Assembly: GCA_964463485.1 (NCBI GenBank)
Contig: CAYXDO010000030.1
Location: 15,834 to 79,833, forward strand
Length of the DNA stretch: 64,000 bases
From: CAYXDO01 sp964463485
GTDB lineage: Bacteria; Myxococcota; Kuafuiibacteriia; Kuafuiibacteriales; Kuafuiibacteriaceae
Direction: 5' to 3'
Position 1 is the stretch's first letter. Each line of letters begins with the position of its first letter. Both the position numbers and the translations under genes were made by a program. The notes beneath the pieces were generated by a model. That model was not told where the DNA came from, ran no database searches, and was given only the letters and a program-made list of their open reading frames with translations. This document shows, piece after piece, positions 24,122 through 33,493 of the stretch.

Positions 24122-25903
24122 TTGATCTTTCGAACGCTAGCCCCGATTCTGTCGTGCGTGCACGCCAACGCGCCTCCGAATGCCGCGGAACGCACACCAT
24201 TGTCGGGCCTCGCCGCCTGTCGCGCCCTCGTTCGATTAGGCGTCGCCGCGACGACCTTGGGAGCCTTCGCGGCGTGCTCGCGGAGTGAATTCGTACATCG
24301 CTCCTTGAGTGTGGGCGACGGGCTCGGTTTCTTCATCATGACGGATCGGAGCGGCTCTCATGGAGCGGCTCGCGGCCCGGTCGTCATCGAAAATGGAGTC
24401 ACGACGAGCGGCCAGGATCAGATTCCCGACGAAGAGCTCGACTCGAGCGCAACTCAGCTCCACTTCTCCTGGCTAGAGAAGTCGGTCGTCAGCGAGGCGC
24501 TGGCCGCCTCGGGCCATGGCCTCGACGAGGCTCGCCTCTCCGAGGCGAAAACGGACTTCGACCGGTCCGCTTCGTGTACCGACCCGACGCGGGTCGGGGG
24601 CGTCAATCGCTTGAGGCTCTCCATGCTGCCGGGCGCCAAGTGGCAGACGGCGCAGCTGCCCACCGGTGAGTTCGAGGAGGGTGCGGCCCCGGGCTTCGAA
24701 GCTCAGATGGCGCTGGAGCTCCCCATTCTCCGGGACCCTTGCTCCCTGCCCGGAGTGACCCTGCGCCCGTTTGCGGGGGATGGCTTCTTGTTTCCGCGCG
24801 TCTCCGACCTCCCGCTCCCTGAAAACTGGCAAGGGACCATCGATGCTGGGCTCAAGCTCCGCCAGGTCATCCGCCTGAGCGCCGATGAAGTGCTGACCTA
24901 CGCTGGATCCGCGGTCTATCTCGTGTCGCGGGATGCTTCGAAAACCGCGACGGTGACGCCCCTGTTCTTGCGCAGGGAGGGTGGCGTCGTACTCATCGCC
25001 GACGCGGCGATCGATCGCCGCGGATCCACTGCGAAGCTCGCGCTCGTAGGTCAGTTGATGGAGTCGAGTCAGACGCTGTTGTTCCAGGTGTTGATTTCGA
25101 ATGGGAGCTTGTCACAGGTTCGCACCTCTTCACTCGGCGCGGGCGAGATGCCCGCCGTGACTTTCTTGGACGACGAAACCTATCTGATCGCGGGAACCGA
25201 AGGAGAGAATATCTCCGAGTCTTCGACTGGGATCGTGTTTCGGGGCCGCTGGGGAGAGGAGCCGGACGTGGCCTTTCGAGTCACCAGGGCGCACATCTCA
25301 GCGCTCGCGCTCACCGAAAATCGCGAGTACCCCCTGGTGCTCGGAACCGAGGGGTCGCTGGGGCAAATCATCTTGGCGTCTCTCGACGGAAGCCAAATCC
25401 AGAGATTCGAGCTCGGGGACCGGGCGGAGAAGATTCACTACCGCCGATTTGCTCCGCTCGGCGGGGACATGTTGGGCGTCGGTGCGTTTGGCGCCCACGT
25501 CCTCGTTCGGGGCTCGACCGCCGAGGCCGTCGAGCTCGTGCTCCCGCCCGAGTGGTCGAGCTGCCCCTCTGGGCCTCCGAGCACCTGCGGCGTTCCCAAG
25601 AGTCGAAGGGACGCGACGGCGATCTCCGGCGCCGACGACCGAGCCTTCTTTCTCCATGCGGAGTGCGTGGATGGAATTCACACCGTCAACTCGGATTTCT
25701 GTCTGAGTCTCGTGCCTTTTGCGGAGGGCTTCGCGATCAGGGATGCGGCCCGGCGAGCGCACTGCGAGGCCGAACGCGGCGACGTTCAGGTCGAAGAGCT
25801 GGACTTCGCGGCGGGGTTGGGACGCGTCGGAGACGTACTCACCGTGGGGGGGGAGTGCGGAATGCTGTTCGAGGCCTGCCTCGATCCCTCCAAGTGCGAG
25901 TGA
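24122..25903 (+). CDS. Unrecognised exported lipoprotein, beta-rich
   Basis: Up to 593 residues. A signal-like segment ends in the lipobox AFAAC (RLGVAATTLGAFAAC). The start is uncertain: TTG 24122 gives a long n-region, while TTG 24200 gives a compact signal peptide. The mature part is rich in short beta-strands (VLTYAGSAVYLVSRDASKT; TYLIAGTEGEN; SLGQIILASLDGSQIQRFEL) and looks like a propeller or other repeat fold, with cysteines concentrated near the C-terminus. The following gene encodes a protein of similar type, so the pair may work together. No family is recognised. Confidence 0.7.
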   Translation: MIFRTLAPILSCVHANAPPNAAERTPLSGLAACRALVRLGVAATTLGAFAACSRSEFVHRSLSVGDGLGFFIMTDRSGSHGAARGPVVIENGVTTSGQDQIPDEELDSSATQLHFSWLEKSVVSEALAASGHGLDEARLSEAKTDFDRSASCTDPTRVGGVNRLRLSMLPGAKWQTAQLPTGEFEEGAAPGFEAQMALELPILRDPCSLPGVTLRPFAGDGFLFPRVSDLPLPENWQGTIDAGLKLRQVIRLSADEVLTYAGSAVYLVSRDASKTATVTPLFLRREGGVVLIADAAIDRRGSTAKLALVGQLMESSQTLLFQVLISNGSLSQVRTSSLGAGEMPAVTFLDDETYLIAGTEGENISESSTGIVFRGRWGEEPDVAFRVTRAHISALALTENREYPLVLGTEGSLGQIILASLDGSQIQRFELGDRAEKIHYRRFAPLGGDMLGVGAFGAHVLVRGSTAEAVELVLPPEWSSCPSGPPSTCGVPKSRRDATAISGADDRAFFLHAECVDGIHTVNSDFCLSLVPFAEGFAIRDAARRAHCEAERGDVQVEELDFAAGLGRVGDVLTVGGECGMLFEACLDPSKCE

Positions 25904-25954
25904 CCCCTCTGACCGTCATCGAAGGCCTGCGCTGGAGCGCCCCTTCAAAATCGG

Positions 25955-26014
25955 GCGAAGCGGAGCCGGGCGAAGCGGAGCCGGGCCAAGCGGAGCCGGG
26001 CGAAGCGGAGCCGC
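25955..26014 (+). repeat. Four tandem copies of a 15-bp unit
   Basis: The unit GCGAAGCGGAGCCGG is repeated four times with single-base differences in copies 3 and 4. It lies between two lipoprotein genes. It could encode GEAEP pentapeptides in one frame, but no start or neighbouring coding signal supports that. Confidence 0.8.
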
Positions 26015-26177
26015 TCGAGCTCGGTGCACGATGAAGGGGGCACCTCGTGCCCAACGAGCGAGGGCGGGCCTCGGTTCTGTGGTTTCGGTGCGAGACGCGA
26101 ATTTGCGGAGTACCACCGGAGGACGGGAGCCTTCCGGACGATTGCCACGGCGCAGTCCGATCGCCCATGTTCACGAC

Positions 26178-27605
26178 GTGTGGCGCCTTCTGGTTGTCCT
26201 GGCCGCCTGCGGAAGTCCCGCTCGCGTCAACGTCGAAGTCAACGGGGACGTCGCCTTCACCGTCACCCGCCACGATGAGTTGCTCTCGGTGGCAGGGCCA
26301 GTCGCCGACTTTCCGGCGCGCACTGAGCTGGACCACGCGCCGGACGAGCTCTTTGTCGTCGCTCTCACCCACGCCCAACTCGCTGAGTCCTTCCCGGGCT
26401 TCTTGGGAGCGGTCGCGCTCGACGTCGGGCCGCCACCAGACTCACCCGAATCCAAGAGTGACGGCACACGGATTCGAGTCCGCGGACCCCTGCATCCAGA
26501 TGCCGAGATCCTCCGCGTTGACCCGCTCGACCCTCCTGTCGCTGCCCCGGAGCTTCGAATGGAGCTCACACTCTCGGCGGAGATCGATCCCGAGTTTTGC
26601 CGCCCAAACCTCAAGCTACCCGTCCGGTTTGGCCCGAACCTATCGTCTCCGTTCGGGCGGCCGGCGCTCGCGGTGCCGGGCCTCGCGATCGTGACCGGGC
26701 CAGACCGGATCGACGTAGTCTCGGAGGGACCAACTCAGCTCTCCGTGGGCCCACCCGAACCGGCGATCGTGTTCTTCGACTCCGTGCTGGATCGGTCTCT
26801 CGGCGTGATCTTCGCGGTTGGTTGTCGTCGACACCTGAGCGATCCGCACGACTGCGCGCCAGAGCGGCCCGGATATCTCTTTCGAATCCCTCTCGCGGGC
26901 GATCAGCTCGGGCCAGTGGAGACTGCGACAATGACTACCAATGGGCTCGAGCGGATCGCGCTGGGACCCGACGGACACACCCTGTTGCTCGCTGGAATCG
27001 GCAGCTCCACCTACTTGTTCGACACTCGATCCGAAGAGCTCGTCCCGCTACCGGCGCTGCCGATTGGGGACGTCGATCAAGTGTTGGAGGTCGAGGCGAC
27101 GCCGAGCTTGGAGGTCCCTTTCGTCGCGACCTCGAGAAACTACGCGTTGTTCTTTTCGGAAACGAAGCGAGAGTTCACCGCCTATACCCTAGGACTCTCG
27201 AACCTGAGGGCCTACGGCCTGGCGGTGATTTCGCGGACCGACCGAAGTATCGAGGTTTGGTTCGCTGGAACCAGCGGCTACATGGCACGCTCAGTCGATT
27301 TCGGAGCTCCGGCGACGGTGACTCCCAGCTATCCGCCAAGGCTCGCGCCCTGCCTCACCGCCGACGGCAAGAACAGCCTGGCGGATATCGTCGGTCTCGT
27401 TGCAGGAGATGGATACGTGTTCCCTCTGCTCGAGCGATGCTCCGCCCTCGTAGCCGTACGAGCTCAGGACCTGTGCGCGGCGATCTTCGAGACGGGCGAG
27501 CGGGCCCGCTTCGAAGCGGCCGAGTACTACGAGGCGGGTGTGTGGTCAGCTACCGATGGCCTCTACGTCAAGGCGAACGAGCTGGAGGTGCTGCGTCCGC
27601 GCTGA
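26178..27605 (+). CDS. Unrecognised exported lipoprotein, propeller-like
   Basis: About 475 residues from GTG 26178 (WRLLVVLAAC, a very short lipoprotein signal). The frame is open further upstream, and ATG 26031 is an alternative, but it would add ~49 Arg-rich residues before the signal. The middle has repeated beta-propeller-like strands (GLERIALGPDGHTLLLAGIGSSTYLFDTRS; VPFVATSRNYALFFSET). It follows a lipoprotein of similar character and ends 40 bases before the convergent leuS. Function unknown. Confidence 0.65.
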   Translation: MWRLLVVLAACGSPARVNVEVNGDVAFTVTRHDELLSVAGPVADFPARTELDHAPDELFVVALTHAQLAESFPGFLGAVALDVGPPPDSPESKSDGTRIRVRGPLHPDAEILRVDPLDPPVAAPELRMELTLSAEIDPEFCRPNLKLPVRFGPNLSSPFGRPALAVPGLAIVTGPDRIDVVSEGPTQLSVGPPEPAIVFFDSVLDRSLGVIFAVGCRRHLSDPHDCAPERPGYLFRIPLAGDQLGPVETATMTTNGLERIALGPDGHTLLLAGIGSSTYLFDTRSEELVPLPALPIGDVDQVLEVEATPSLEVPFVATSRNYALFFSETKREFTAYTLGLSNLRAYGLAVISRTDRSIEVWFAGTSGYMARSVDFGAPATVTPSYPPRLAPCLTADGKNSLADIVGLVAGDGYVFPLLERCSALVAVRAQDLCAAIFETGERARFEAAEYYEAGVWSATDGLYVKANELEVLRPR

Positions 27606-27644
27606 ACCCGAATTGGGATGGAAGTCGGTCCGCCACCAGGCGTG

Positions 27645-30167
27645 TCACCGAACGATGAAGTTCAAAATCCGCCCCGCTTTGTACACGACGCGCGTGATCT
27701 CCTTGCCTGCGAGATAGCGAGCGACGTCCGGGTTGGCCTTCGCTTCGGCCACCGCGGTGGCCTCGTCCGCGGTCTTACTCACTTCGATCTCTCCTCTGGT
27801 CTTGCCCAGAATCTGCACGCCCATCCGAACGGTGTCCTCCTCGGACCACTTCGGGTCATGAGTTGGCCATGGAACGAAGCTGATTCCGCCCGACTTGCCG
27901 AGACCCTTGGACCACACCTCTTCGGCGAAGTGTGGCGCGAACGGCGCCACCAACTGCGCGAGCGGCTCGAGCGCCACTCGGGAGGTGGTCCCGAGCTGCA
28001 ACAAGTCTCGCGTGGCCACGTGCAGCGCCGAGATCGCCGTGTTCAGATCGAGCGACTCGATGTCGTGGGCCACCTTCTTGATGGCTTTGTGAATCACCCG
28101 AAGCTCGGCCTCGGTGGGTGCGACATCGGTGACTCGACTCTGGTCGTTCTCGTCGAAGTAGAGCCGCCACGTCCGCCTGAGCCAACTGAACTGACCTTCG
28201 AGACCCTGAGTCTGCCAAGGCTTGTCGGCGTCCAGCGGACCCATGAAACAGATGTACACCCGCATCGCATCGGTGCCAAAGCGAGCGATGACGTCGTCTG
28301 GGTTGACCACGTTCCCTTTGCGCTTGGACATCTTCTCGACGTGTACGGTCAGCGGCGCGTCGGTTCCCTTTCGGTAGGACTGACCTTCCCGCTCCTCCAC
28401 GTCCTCCTGCGGCACGATGCGACCCTGTGCGTCATAATAGGTGAACCCGAGGATCATGCCCTGGTGGCGCAGCTTCGCGAAGGGTTCGTCATCTCGCACC
28501 AAACCTCGGTCGAACAGCGCCTTCTGCCACATCCGTGAGTACAAGAGGTGCCCCACCGAGTGCTCGGGCCCCCCGACGTAGAGGTCGACCGGCATCCAAT
28601 AGTCCGTCTTCTCACGAGCAGCGAGCTCGTTGGGGTTCTGAGGGTCGCAATACCTCAAAAAATACCAGCTCGACCCCGCGGACCCCGGCATCGTGTCGGT
28701 CTCGCGGAAGAGCTTTCTGCCGGTCTTCGGATCCGATACTTCGACCCACTCTTTGACCGCGGCCAGCGGCGACTCCCCCGTGCCCAGCGGCTCGTACCGA
28801 GCCACACGAGGCAACTCGACCGGGAGCTCGTCCGGACCGAGGGCTCGCACGACCTCCCCGGACTCCGCCTTCAAGACCGGGATCGGCTCACCCCAGTAGC
28901 GCTGGCGCGCGAAGACCCAATCGCGCATCTTGAAGGTGACCTCGGCGCGGCCCAGCCCATTGGCCTCGAGCCACGCGCAGACTTTGGCTACCGCGTGGCC
29001 CTCTGCCGTGGGCGTCCCGTCGAACTGACCCGAGTTGACCATCTGACCCTCGCCTTCGTGTACGGCGGCCAAAGCTTCGTCGCCCCCCGAGATCACACGC
29101 ACGATGGGCAAACTCATCGCTTTGGCGAACTCGAAGTCGCGCGAGTCGTGAGCAGGAACCGCCATGATTGCGCCGGTGCCGTACCCCCAAATCACGTAGT
29201 CCGCGATCCAGATCGGAATGGGTTTGCTCGTCGCCGGGTTGATCGCGAAGGCGCCCGTCGCTACTCCGGTCTTCTCCTTGAATTGCTGACGGTCGAGATC
29301 ACTCTTGCTGCGAGCTTTGTCTACGTAGGCGGATACGTCCGCTCGCCGGGCGGCCGAAGTGATGACCTCGACCAGCGGGTGCTCCGGCGCCAACACCATG
29401 TACGTCGCGCCCCACAGCGTGTCCGGCCGAGTCGTGAAGACTTCGATGGACTCAGGCCGATCTTGAACGGGAAAAGCGATCCGGGCCCCCGTGGAGCGAC
29501 CGATCCACTCGCGCTGCCGGATCTTGGTGGGTTCGGGCCAGTCGATTCGTTCGAGCCCTTCGAGGAGCCGATCGGCGAACGAAGTAATGCGGAGCATCCA
29601 CTGCCGCATGGACTTTCGGATCACAGGGTGTCCGCCGCGCTCCGACTTTCCGTTGATGACTTCGTCGTTCGCGAGGACGGTGCCGAGCGCCGGGCACCAA
29701 TTCACCATCATGTCGCCCTGGTACGCGAGCCCCACTTCATGGAGCATCGAAAAGATCGCTTGAGTCCATTTGTAATACGAAGGATCGCAGGTGGAGACTT
29801 CGCGAGTCCAGTCGTACGAGAACCCGAGCCGCTTGAGTTGTCGCCTGAAGGTCGTGATGGCCTCGGCGGTCGAGTCCTGCGGCGGCACTCCTTCTTCGAT
29901 GGCGCGTTGCTCCGCGGGCAACCCGAATGAGTCGAAACCCATCGGGTGCAGGACGCTGTACCCTTGGGCGCGTCTGAGGCGACTCACGACGTCCGAAGCG
30001 GTGTACCCAGCGGGATGGCCCACGTGAAGCCCCTTGCCGCTCGGGTAAGGGAACATGTCGAGGGCGTAGAACTTCTTCTTGGATGGATCCTCTTTGGCGA
30101 GGAAGGTCCCGTTCTCGTCCCACCAAGTTTGCCAGAAGGGTTCGATTCTCTGCGGCTCGTAGGCCAT
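27645..30167 (-). CDS. leuS: Leucyl-tRNA synthetase
   Basis: An 840-residue class I synthetase that charges tRNA-Leu. The HIGH-type signature is GLHVGHPAGY in the first Rossmann part. The CP1 editing domain carries IEVFTTRPDTLWGATYMVLAPEHPL, the threonine-rich proofreading motif. The catalytic loop reads KMSKRKGN, where KMSKS is usual. An anticodon-binding domain and a C-terminal domain ending RILNFIVR complete a full-length enzyme. It is the last gene of an oppB-oppC-purA-leuS run, 8 bases after purA. Confidence 0.97.
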   Translation of the reverse strand: MAYEPQRIEPFWQTWWDENGTFLAKEDPSKKKFYALDMFPYPSGKGLHVGHPAGYTASDVVSRLRRAQGYSVLHPMGFDSFGLPAEQRAIEEGVPPQDSTAEAITTFRRQLKRLGFSYDWTREVSTCDPSYYKWTQAIFSMLHEVGLAYQGDMMVNWCPALGTVLANDEVINGKSERGGHPVIRKSMRQWMLRITSFADRLLEGLERIDWPEPTKIRQREWIGRSTGARIAFPVQDRPESIEVFTTRPDTLWGATYMVLAPEHPLVEVITSAARRADVSAYVDKARSKSDLDRQQFKEKTGVATGAFAINPATSKPIPIWIADYVIWGYGTGAIMAVPAHDSRDFEFAKAMSLPIVRVISGGDEALAAVHEGEGQMVNSGQFDGTPTAEGHAVAKVCAWLEANGLGRAEVTFKMRDWVFARQRYWGEPIPVLKAESGEVVRALGPDELPVELPRVARYEPLGTGESPLAAVKEWVEVSDPKTGRKLFRETDTMPGSAGSSWYFLRYCDPQNPNELAAREKTDYWMPVDLYVGGPEHSVGHLLYSRMWQKALFDRGLVRDDEPFAKLRHQGMILGFTYYDAQGRIVPQEDVEEREGQSYRKGTDAPLTVHVEKMSKRKGNVVNPDDVIARFGTDAMRVYICFMGPLDADKPWQTQGLEGQFSWLRRTWRLYFDENDQSRVTDVAPTEAELRVIHKAIKKVAHDIESLDLNTAISALHVATRDLLQLGTTSRVALEPLAQLVAPFAPHFAEEVWSKGLGKSGGISFVPWPTHDPKWSEEDTVRMGVQILGKTRGEIEVSKTADEATAVAEAKANPDVARYLAGKEITRVVYKAGRILNFIVR

Positions 30168-30175
30168 GCGAGGTT

Positions 30176-31489
30176 CTACACAAAATTGGCGTCGAACGGG
30201 TCGGAGATTTCGATGTCCTCTCCCCGGCCGGGACCGACCGAAACCAGCGCGGCGGGCACTCCCAAGTCGCGGGTGATTCGGTCGAGGTAAGCGCGTGCGG
30301 TCCCCGGAAGCTCCTCGAGCTTTCGAGCGCCGCGGACGTCCGAGAAACCTTCGGTGGCCTCGTAGATCGGCTTCACCCGATCGAGGTCGTGAACGTTGTC
30401 CGGAAAGGTCTCGAGGCGCTCCCCGTCGAGCTCGTAGGCCACGCAGACCTGAATCGGCGAAATCCCAGCGAGCACGTCGAGCTTGGTGATCGCGAGCCGG
30501 TCGATTCCGCTGACCCTCACCGCGTATCTCAGCGCGACGAGATCGAGCCAGCCGCAGCGGCGAGGCCGCCCGGTCGTCGCGCCAAACTCTTGGCCCGTCG
30601 CGCGCAAGCGCTCGCCCGTCTCGTCGAGGAGCTCGGTGGGAAAGGGCCCGCTACCCACGCGGGTCGTATAGGCCTTGGTGATCCCCACGACTGCGCCAAG
30701 TCGACGCGGCCCAAGGCCCGAGCCGGTCGCCGCGTTGCCCGCCACCGTGTTCGACGAAGTCACGAACGGATAGGTGCCGTGGTCGATGTCGAGCAACACA
30801 CCTTGGGCTCCCTCGAACAGGATCACCTCACCCCGGCGCGCGGCCTCGTCGAGCCTCGCACCGACGTTCGTCACCAGCGGAGCCAGCCGGGTCCCGAACG
30901 CGAGGTAGCTCGACACGATCTCGGCGACCTCCGCCGATGAGTACGCGGGGTCTCCGTTCGCCACCAAGATCGCGTTCAGCTCCGCCAGCCGGTTGGCCAC
31001 CAGGCCCTCGAGCCGCTTGGCGTCGAACAGATCGGCGACGCGCACGCCGCGCCTTGCGATCTTGTCCTCGTACGCCGGACCGATCCCTCGACCGGTCGTG
31101 CCGATCCGGTCGACGCCACGGAAGCGCTCTCGCGCAAGGTCGAGCCGCTTGTGGTACGGCAAGATCAAATGCGCTCCAGCCGAGAGCGCGACTCTGCCTT
31201 GCACGTCGATCCCCCTGGCCGACAGCGTATCGAGCTCGTCGAGGAGCACCTTCGGGTCGACTACGACGCCGCTCCCGATGGCACACTTGGTCCCCGGATG
31301 GAGCACTCCGCTCGGCACCAAGTGCAGGACCGTCTTTTGACCTCCAACGACCAGCGTGTGCCCAGCGTTGTTTCCACCTTGGTAGCGAACCACCCAGTGC
31401 GCGCGCTCTCCGTAGCGATCGACGACCTTGCCCTTGCCTTCGTCACCCCACTGAGCTCCCACGACGACGACGCTGCGCTTGCCCGACAT
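30176..31489 (-). CDS. purA: Adenylosuccinate synthetase
   Basis: A 437-residue enzyme that converts IMP, aspartate and GTP to adenylosuccinate, the first committed AMP step. Visible motifs are GAQWGDEGKGKVVD (catalytic Asp/Lys and P-loop-like loop), QGGNNAGHT, GTTGRGIGPAYEDKIAR and the C-terminal IEISDPFDANFV-type end. ATG 31489 (MSGKRSVVVVG) is preferred over a start at 31519, which overlaps the oppC stop and adds ten residues. Confidence 0.97.
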   Translation of the reverse strand: MSGKRSVVVVGAQWGDEGKGKVVDRYGERAHWVVRYQGGNNAGHTLVVGGQKTVLHLVPSGVLHPGTKCAIGSGVVVDPKVLLDELDTLSARGIDVQGRVALSAGAHLILPYHKRLDLARERFRGVDRIGTTGRGIGPAYEDKIARRGVRVADLFDAKRLEGLVANRLAELNAILVANGDPAYSSAEVAEIVSSYLAFGTRLAPLVTNVGARLDEAARRGEVILFEGAQGVLLDIDHGTYPFVTSSNTVAGNAATGSGLGPRRLGAVVGITKAYTTRVGSGPFPTELLDETGERLRATGQEFGATTGRPRRCGWLDLVALRYAVRVSGIDRLAITKLDVLAGISPIQVCVAYELDGERLETFPDNVHDLDRVKPIYEATEGFSDVRGARKLEELPGTARAYLDRITRDLGVPAALVSVGPGRGEDIEISDPFDANFV

Positions 31490-31515
31490 GGCGCGCAATC
31501 TACTCACGTCGCTGC

Positions 31516-32397
31516 TCACGCGCGAGCCCCAAGGCGCGCCGCCTCGTTCCCGAGGGCGAACAGGCTCGCCACGAGCACCAAGCTCATCAGACCGGGTGCG
31601 AGCACGATCAAAGGCGCCCGCTCGAGATCGCCGAGGTGCGCCGACAACATCGTGCCGAGCGACGGGAACGGAGGCGGCACCCCGAAGCCGAGATAGGACA
31701 AGGTACTCTCATAGAGAATCAAATCCGCGATGGCCTGCGTCGAGGCGATCAGCATCGGCGGGATCGCGAGCGGCAGGACGTGCACCAAGAGGATGCGACT
31801 TTCAGAGCAACCGATGGCGCGCGCGGCGATCACGAGCTCGCGCTCCCTGGCCGAACGCGCGGTCGTTCGAGCGAGCCTGAAGAAGCCGACCCAGGCGAAT
31901 GGTAACAGTACGATCACGAGCTTCACGATCTCGAAGAGCGGTGACGGCAAGGCCGCGATCGCGGGGACGCTACGGCCCCAGTCGACTGCCGAGACAAACA
32001 GCAGCACCGGGATGCGGGGCAATGCGGAGAGTCCGTCGGCGAATCTTCGTATGGCCAGATCGAAAGCGCCACCAAAGTATCCCGCGCAGACGCCCAGCGG
32101 TGCTCCGATCAAGAGCGCGCAGGCCGCGGTCGAACCGGCCACGGCGAGAGACACGGCCGTCCCCTTGATCAGCCGCCCCAGCAGATCGCGCCCGAGCGAA
32201 TCCGTTCCGAGCCAGTGGTCGAGGCTGGGTGGGGCCAAGCGCAGGGTCGGATCGAGCGCATCCAAGCCCGCGCCTCGACTCAGCGCGATCGACGACGCGA
32301 CGGCGACCAGACCCAATACGACGAACGGCCACACGGCTCGACCGGCCTGCACGCCGCTCGAGCTTGGCTCGCGCTCGCTCCTGCTCCAGAGCTTCAA
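31516..32397 (-). CDS. ABC transporter permease, OppC/DppC type
   Basis: A 293-residue membrane protein from a TTG overlapping the stop of the oppB-like gene. The N-terminal helix is AVWPFVVLGLVAVASSIAL. LGTDSLGRDLLGRLIKGT is the OppC signature before the transport core. The EAA-type loop is near RELVIAARAIGCSESRILLVHVLPLAI. It would pair with the upstream permease to import peptides or nickel-like substrates. No ATPase or binding-protein gene is adjacent. Confidence 0.9.
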   Translation of the reverse strand: MKLWSRSEREPSSSGVQAGRAVWPFVVLGLVAVASSIALSRGAGLDALDPTLRLAPPSLDHWLGTDSLGRDLLGRLIKGTAVSLAVAGSTAACALLIGAPLGVCAGYFGGAFDLAIRRFADGLSALPRIPVLLFVSAVDWGRSVPAIAALPSPLFEIVKLVIVLLPFAWVGFFRLARTTARSARERELVIAARAIGCSESRILLVHVLPLAIPPMLIASTQAIADLILYESTLSYLGFGVPPPFPSLGTMLSAHLGDLERAPLIVLAPGLMSLVLVASLFALGNEAARLGARA

Positions 32398-33389
32398 GCG
32401 AGCTCCTCCTTGGTCGAACGAGGATCCAGCGAGCGGACCAAAATATCGAGCCCCCCCATGGCCACCAACGTAATACACGCATAGAGACACAACACGACGG
32501 TGGCGACCGCGCGGTCGTCGTTTCGAATACTCTCGAAGATCAGCATGCCCATGCCCGGCAAGGAGAAGACGCGCTCGACGACGACGGCTCCTCCGAACAT
32601 CGACGGCACCGACGCGCTCACGATCACGAGGAGCGGCGCGATGGCATTCAAGAGCGCTCGTCGGCGAACGACGCGCTCCTCGATGCCTCGAGCTCGCATC
32701 GCCAGCGCGAGCTCGGATTCGAGAACCATGCCCACTGAGTGCCTCACGTGCCTCACCCACCGACCGGCGTGAATCGCAGTGAGTACGAGGACGGGAAGCA
32801 CCAGATGGGAGAGCCCGCCGGACCCGCCGCTCGGCAGAACCTCCGCCCACAACGCGAACACCAACAGCGCGGTCAAACAAAGCCAATGCACCGGGACCCC
32901 ACCCACGACGACGGGCAATGCGGACGCGGCCATCGCGACGACCCCTTTCCGTCGCGCCATGGCCTCGAGCCCCAACCCCAACGCCACCAGCAACCCCAGC
33001 GCGAACGCAGGCAGCGTGATCGAGAGCGTGGCGACGAGTCGCGACCGGAGCAGCTCGACCACCGGGCGCTGATGCACCTTCGACCAACCGAGATCCCCCG
33101 AGAGGAGCCCGTGGCTGGGCCAGTAGGCACAGCGCTCGCCATGATCGGAGCGCCCGATCCACCAGCAGATGTATCGATGCGCGATGGAACGATCTCGGCC
33201 ACCTTCGTCCACGAAGCGAACGAGATCTGCCTCGCGAATGCTCGGATCACTCGTGACGAGCAACTCCTCGGGTCGGCCAGCCACGGAGTTGAGGAGCGCG
33301 AAGAGAACGAACGAAAAAGCGACGAGCGCGAGAAGATCGACAAGCAGCCGGGCACCGAGGCTGCTTCCCCTTTGGAGCGCAGGAGGCAC
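32394..33389 (-). CDS. ABC transporter permease, OppB/DppB type
   Basis: About 331 residues from GTG 33389. The frame is open to 33674, but the extra N-terminus is Arg/Ser-rich and not membrane-like. The first helix is LLVDLLALVAFSFVLFALL. SGDLGWSKVHQRPVVELL is the OppB block, and the EAA-type loop reads LALAMRARGIEERVVRRRALLNAIAPL. The periplasmic loop before SGDLGWS is longer than in E. coli and Cys/Trp-rich. The stop overlaps the oppC start. It lacks partner ATPases nearby. Confidence 0.87.
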   Translation of the reverse strand: MPPALQRGSSLGARLLVDLLALVAFSFVLFALLNSVAGRPEELLVTSDPSIREADLVRFVDEGGRDRSIAHRYICWWIGRSDHGERCAYWPSHGLLSGDLGWSKVHQRPVVELLRSRLVATLSITLPAFALGLLVALGLGLEAMARRKGVVAMAASALPVVVGGVPVHWLCLTALLVFALWAEVLPSGGSGGLSHLVLPVLVLTAIHAGRWVRHVRHSVGMVLESELALAMRARGIEERVVRRRALLNAIAPLLVIVSASVPSMFGGAVVVERVFSLPGMGMLIFESIRNDDRAVATVVLCLYACITLVAMGGLDILVRSLDPRSTKEELA

Positions 33390-33493
33390 GTCGTACAACC
33401 TAACCGGCCTCGCGCAAGGAGTCGTTCGTCCATGGCAAGTCGCTGCCATCTCGCCATCGGGATCGCCATGTGCCAGCATGTCGAGTGTCAGCC

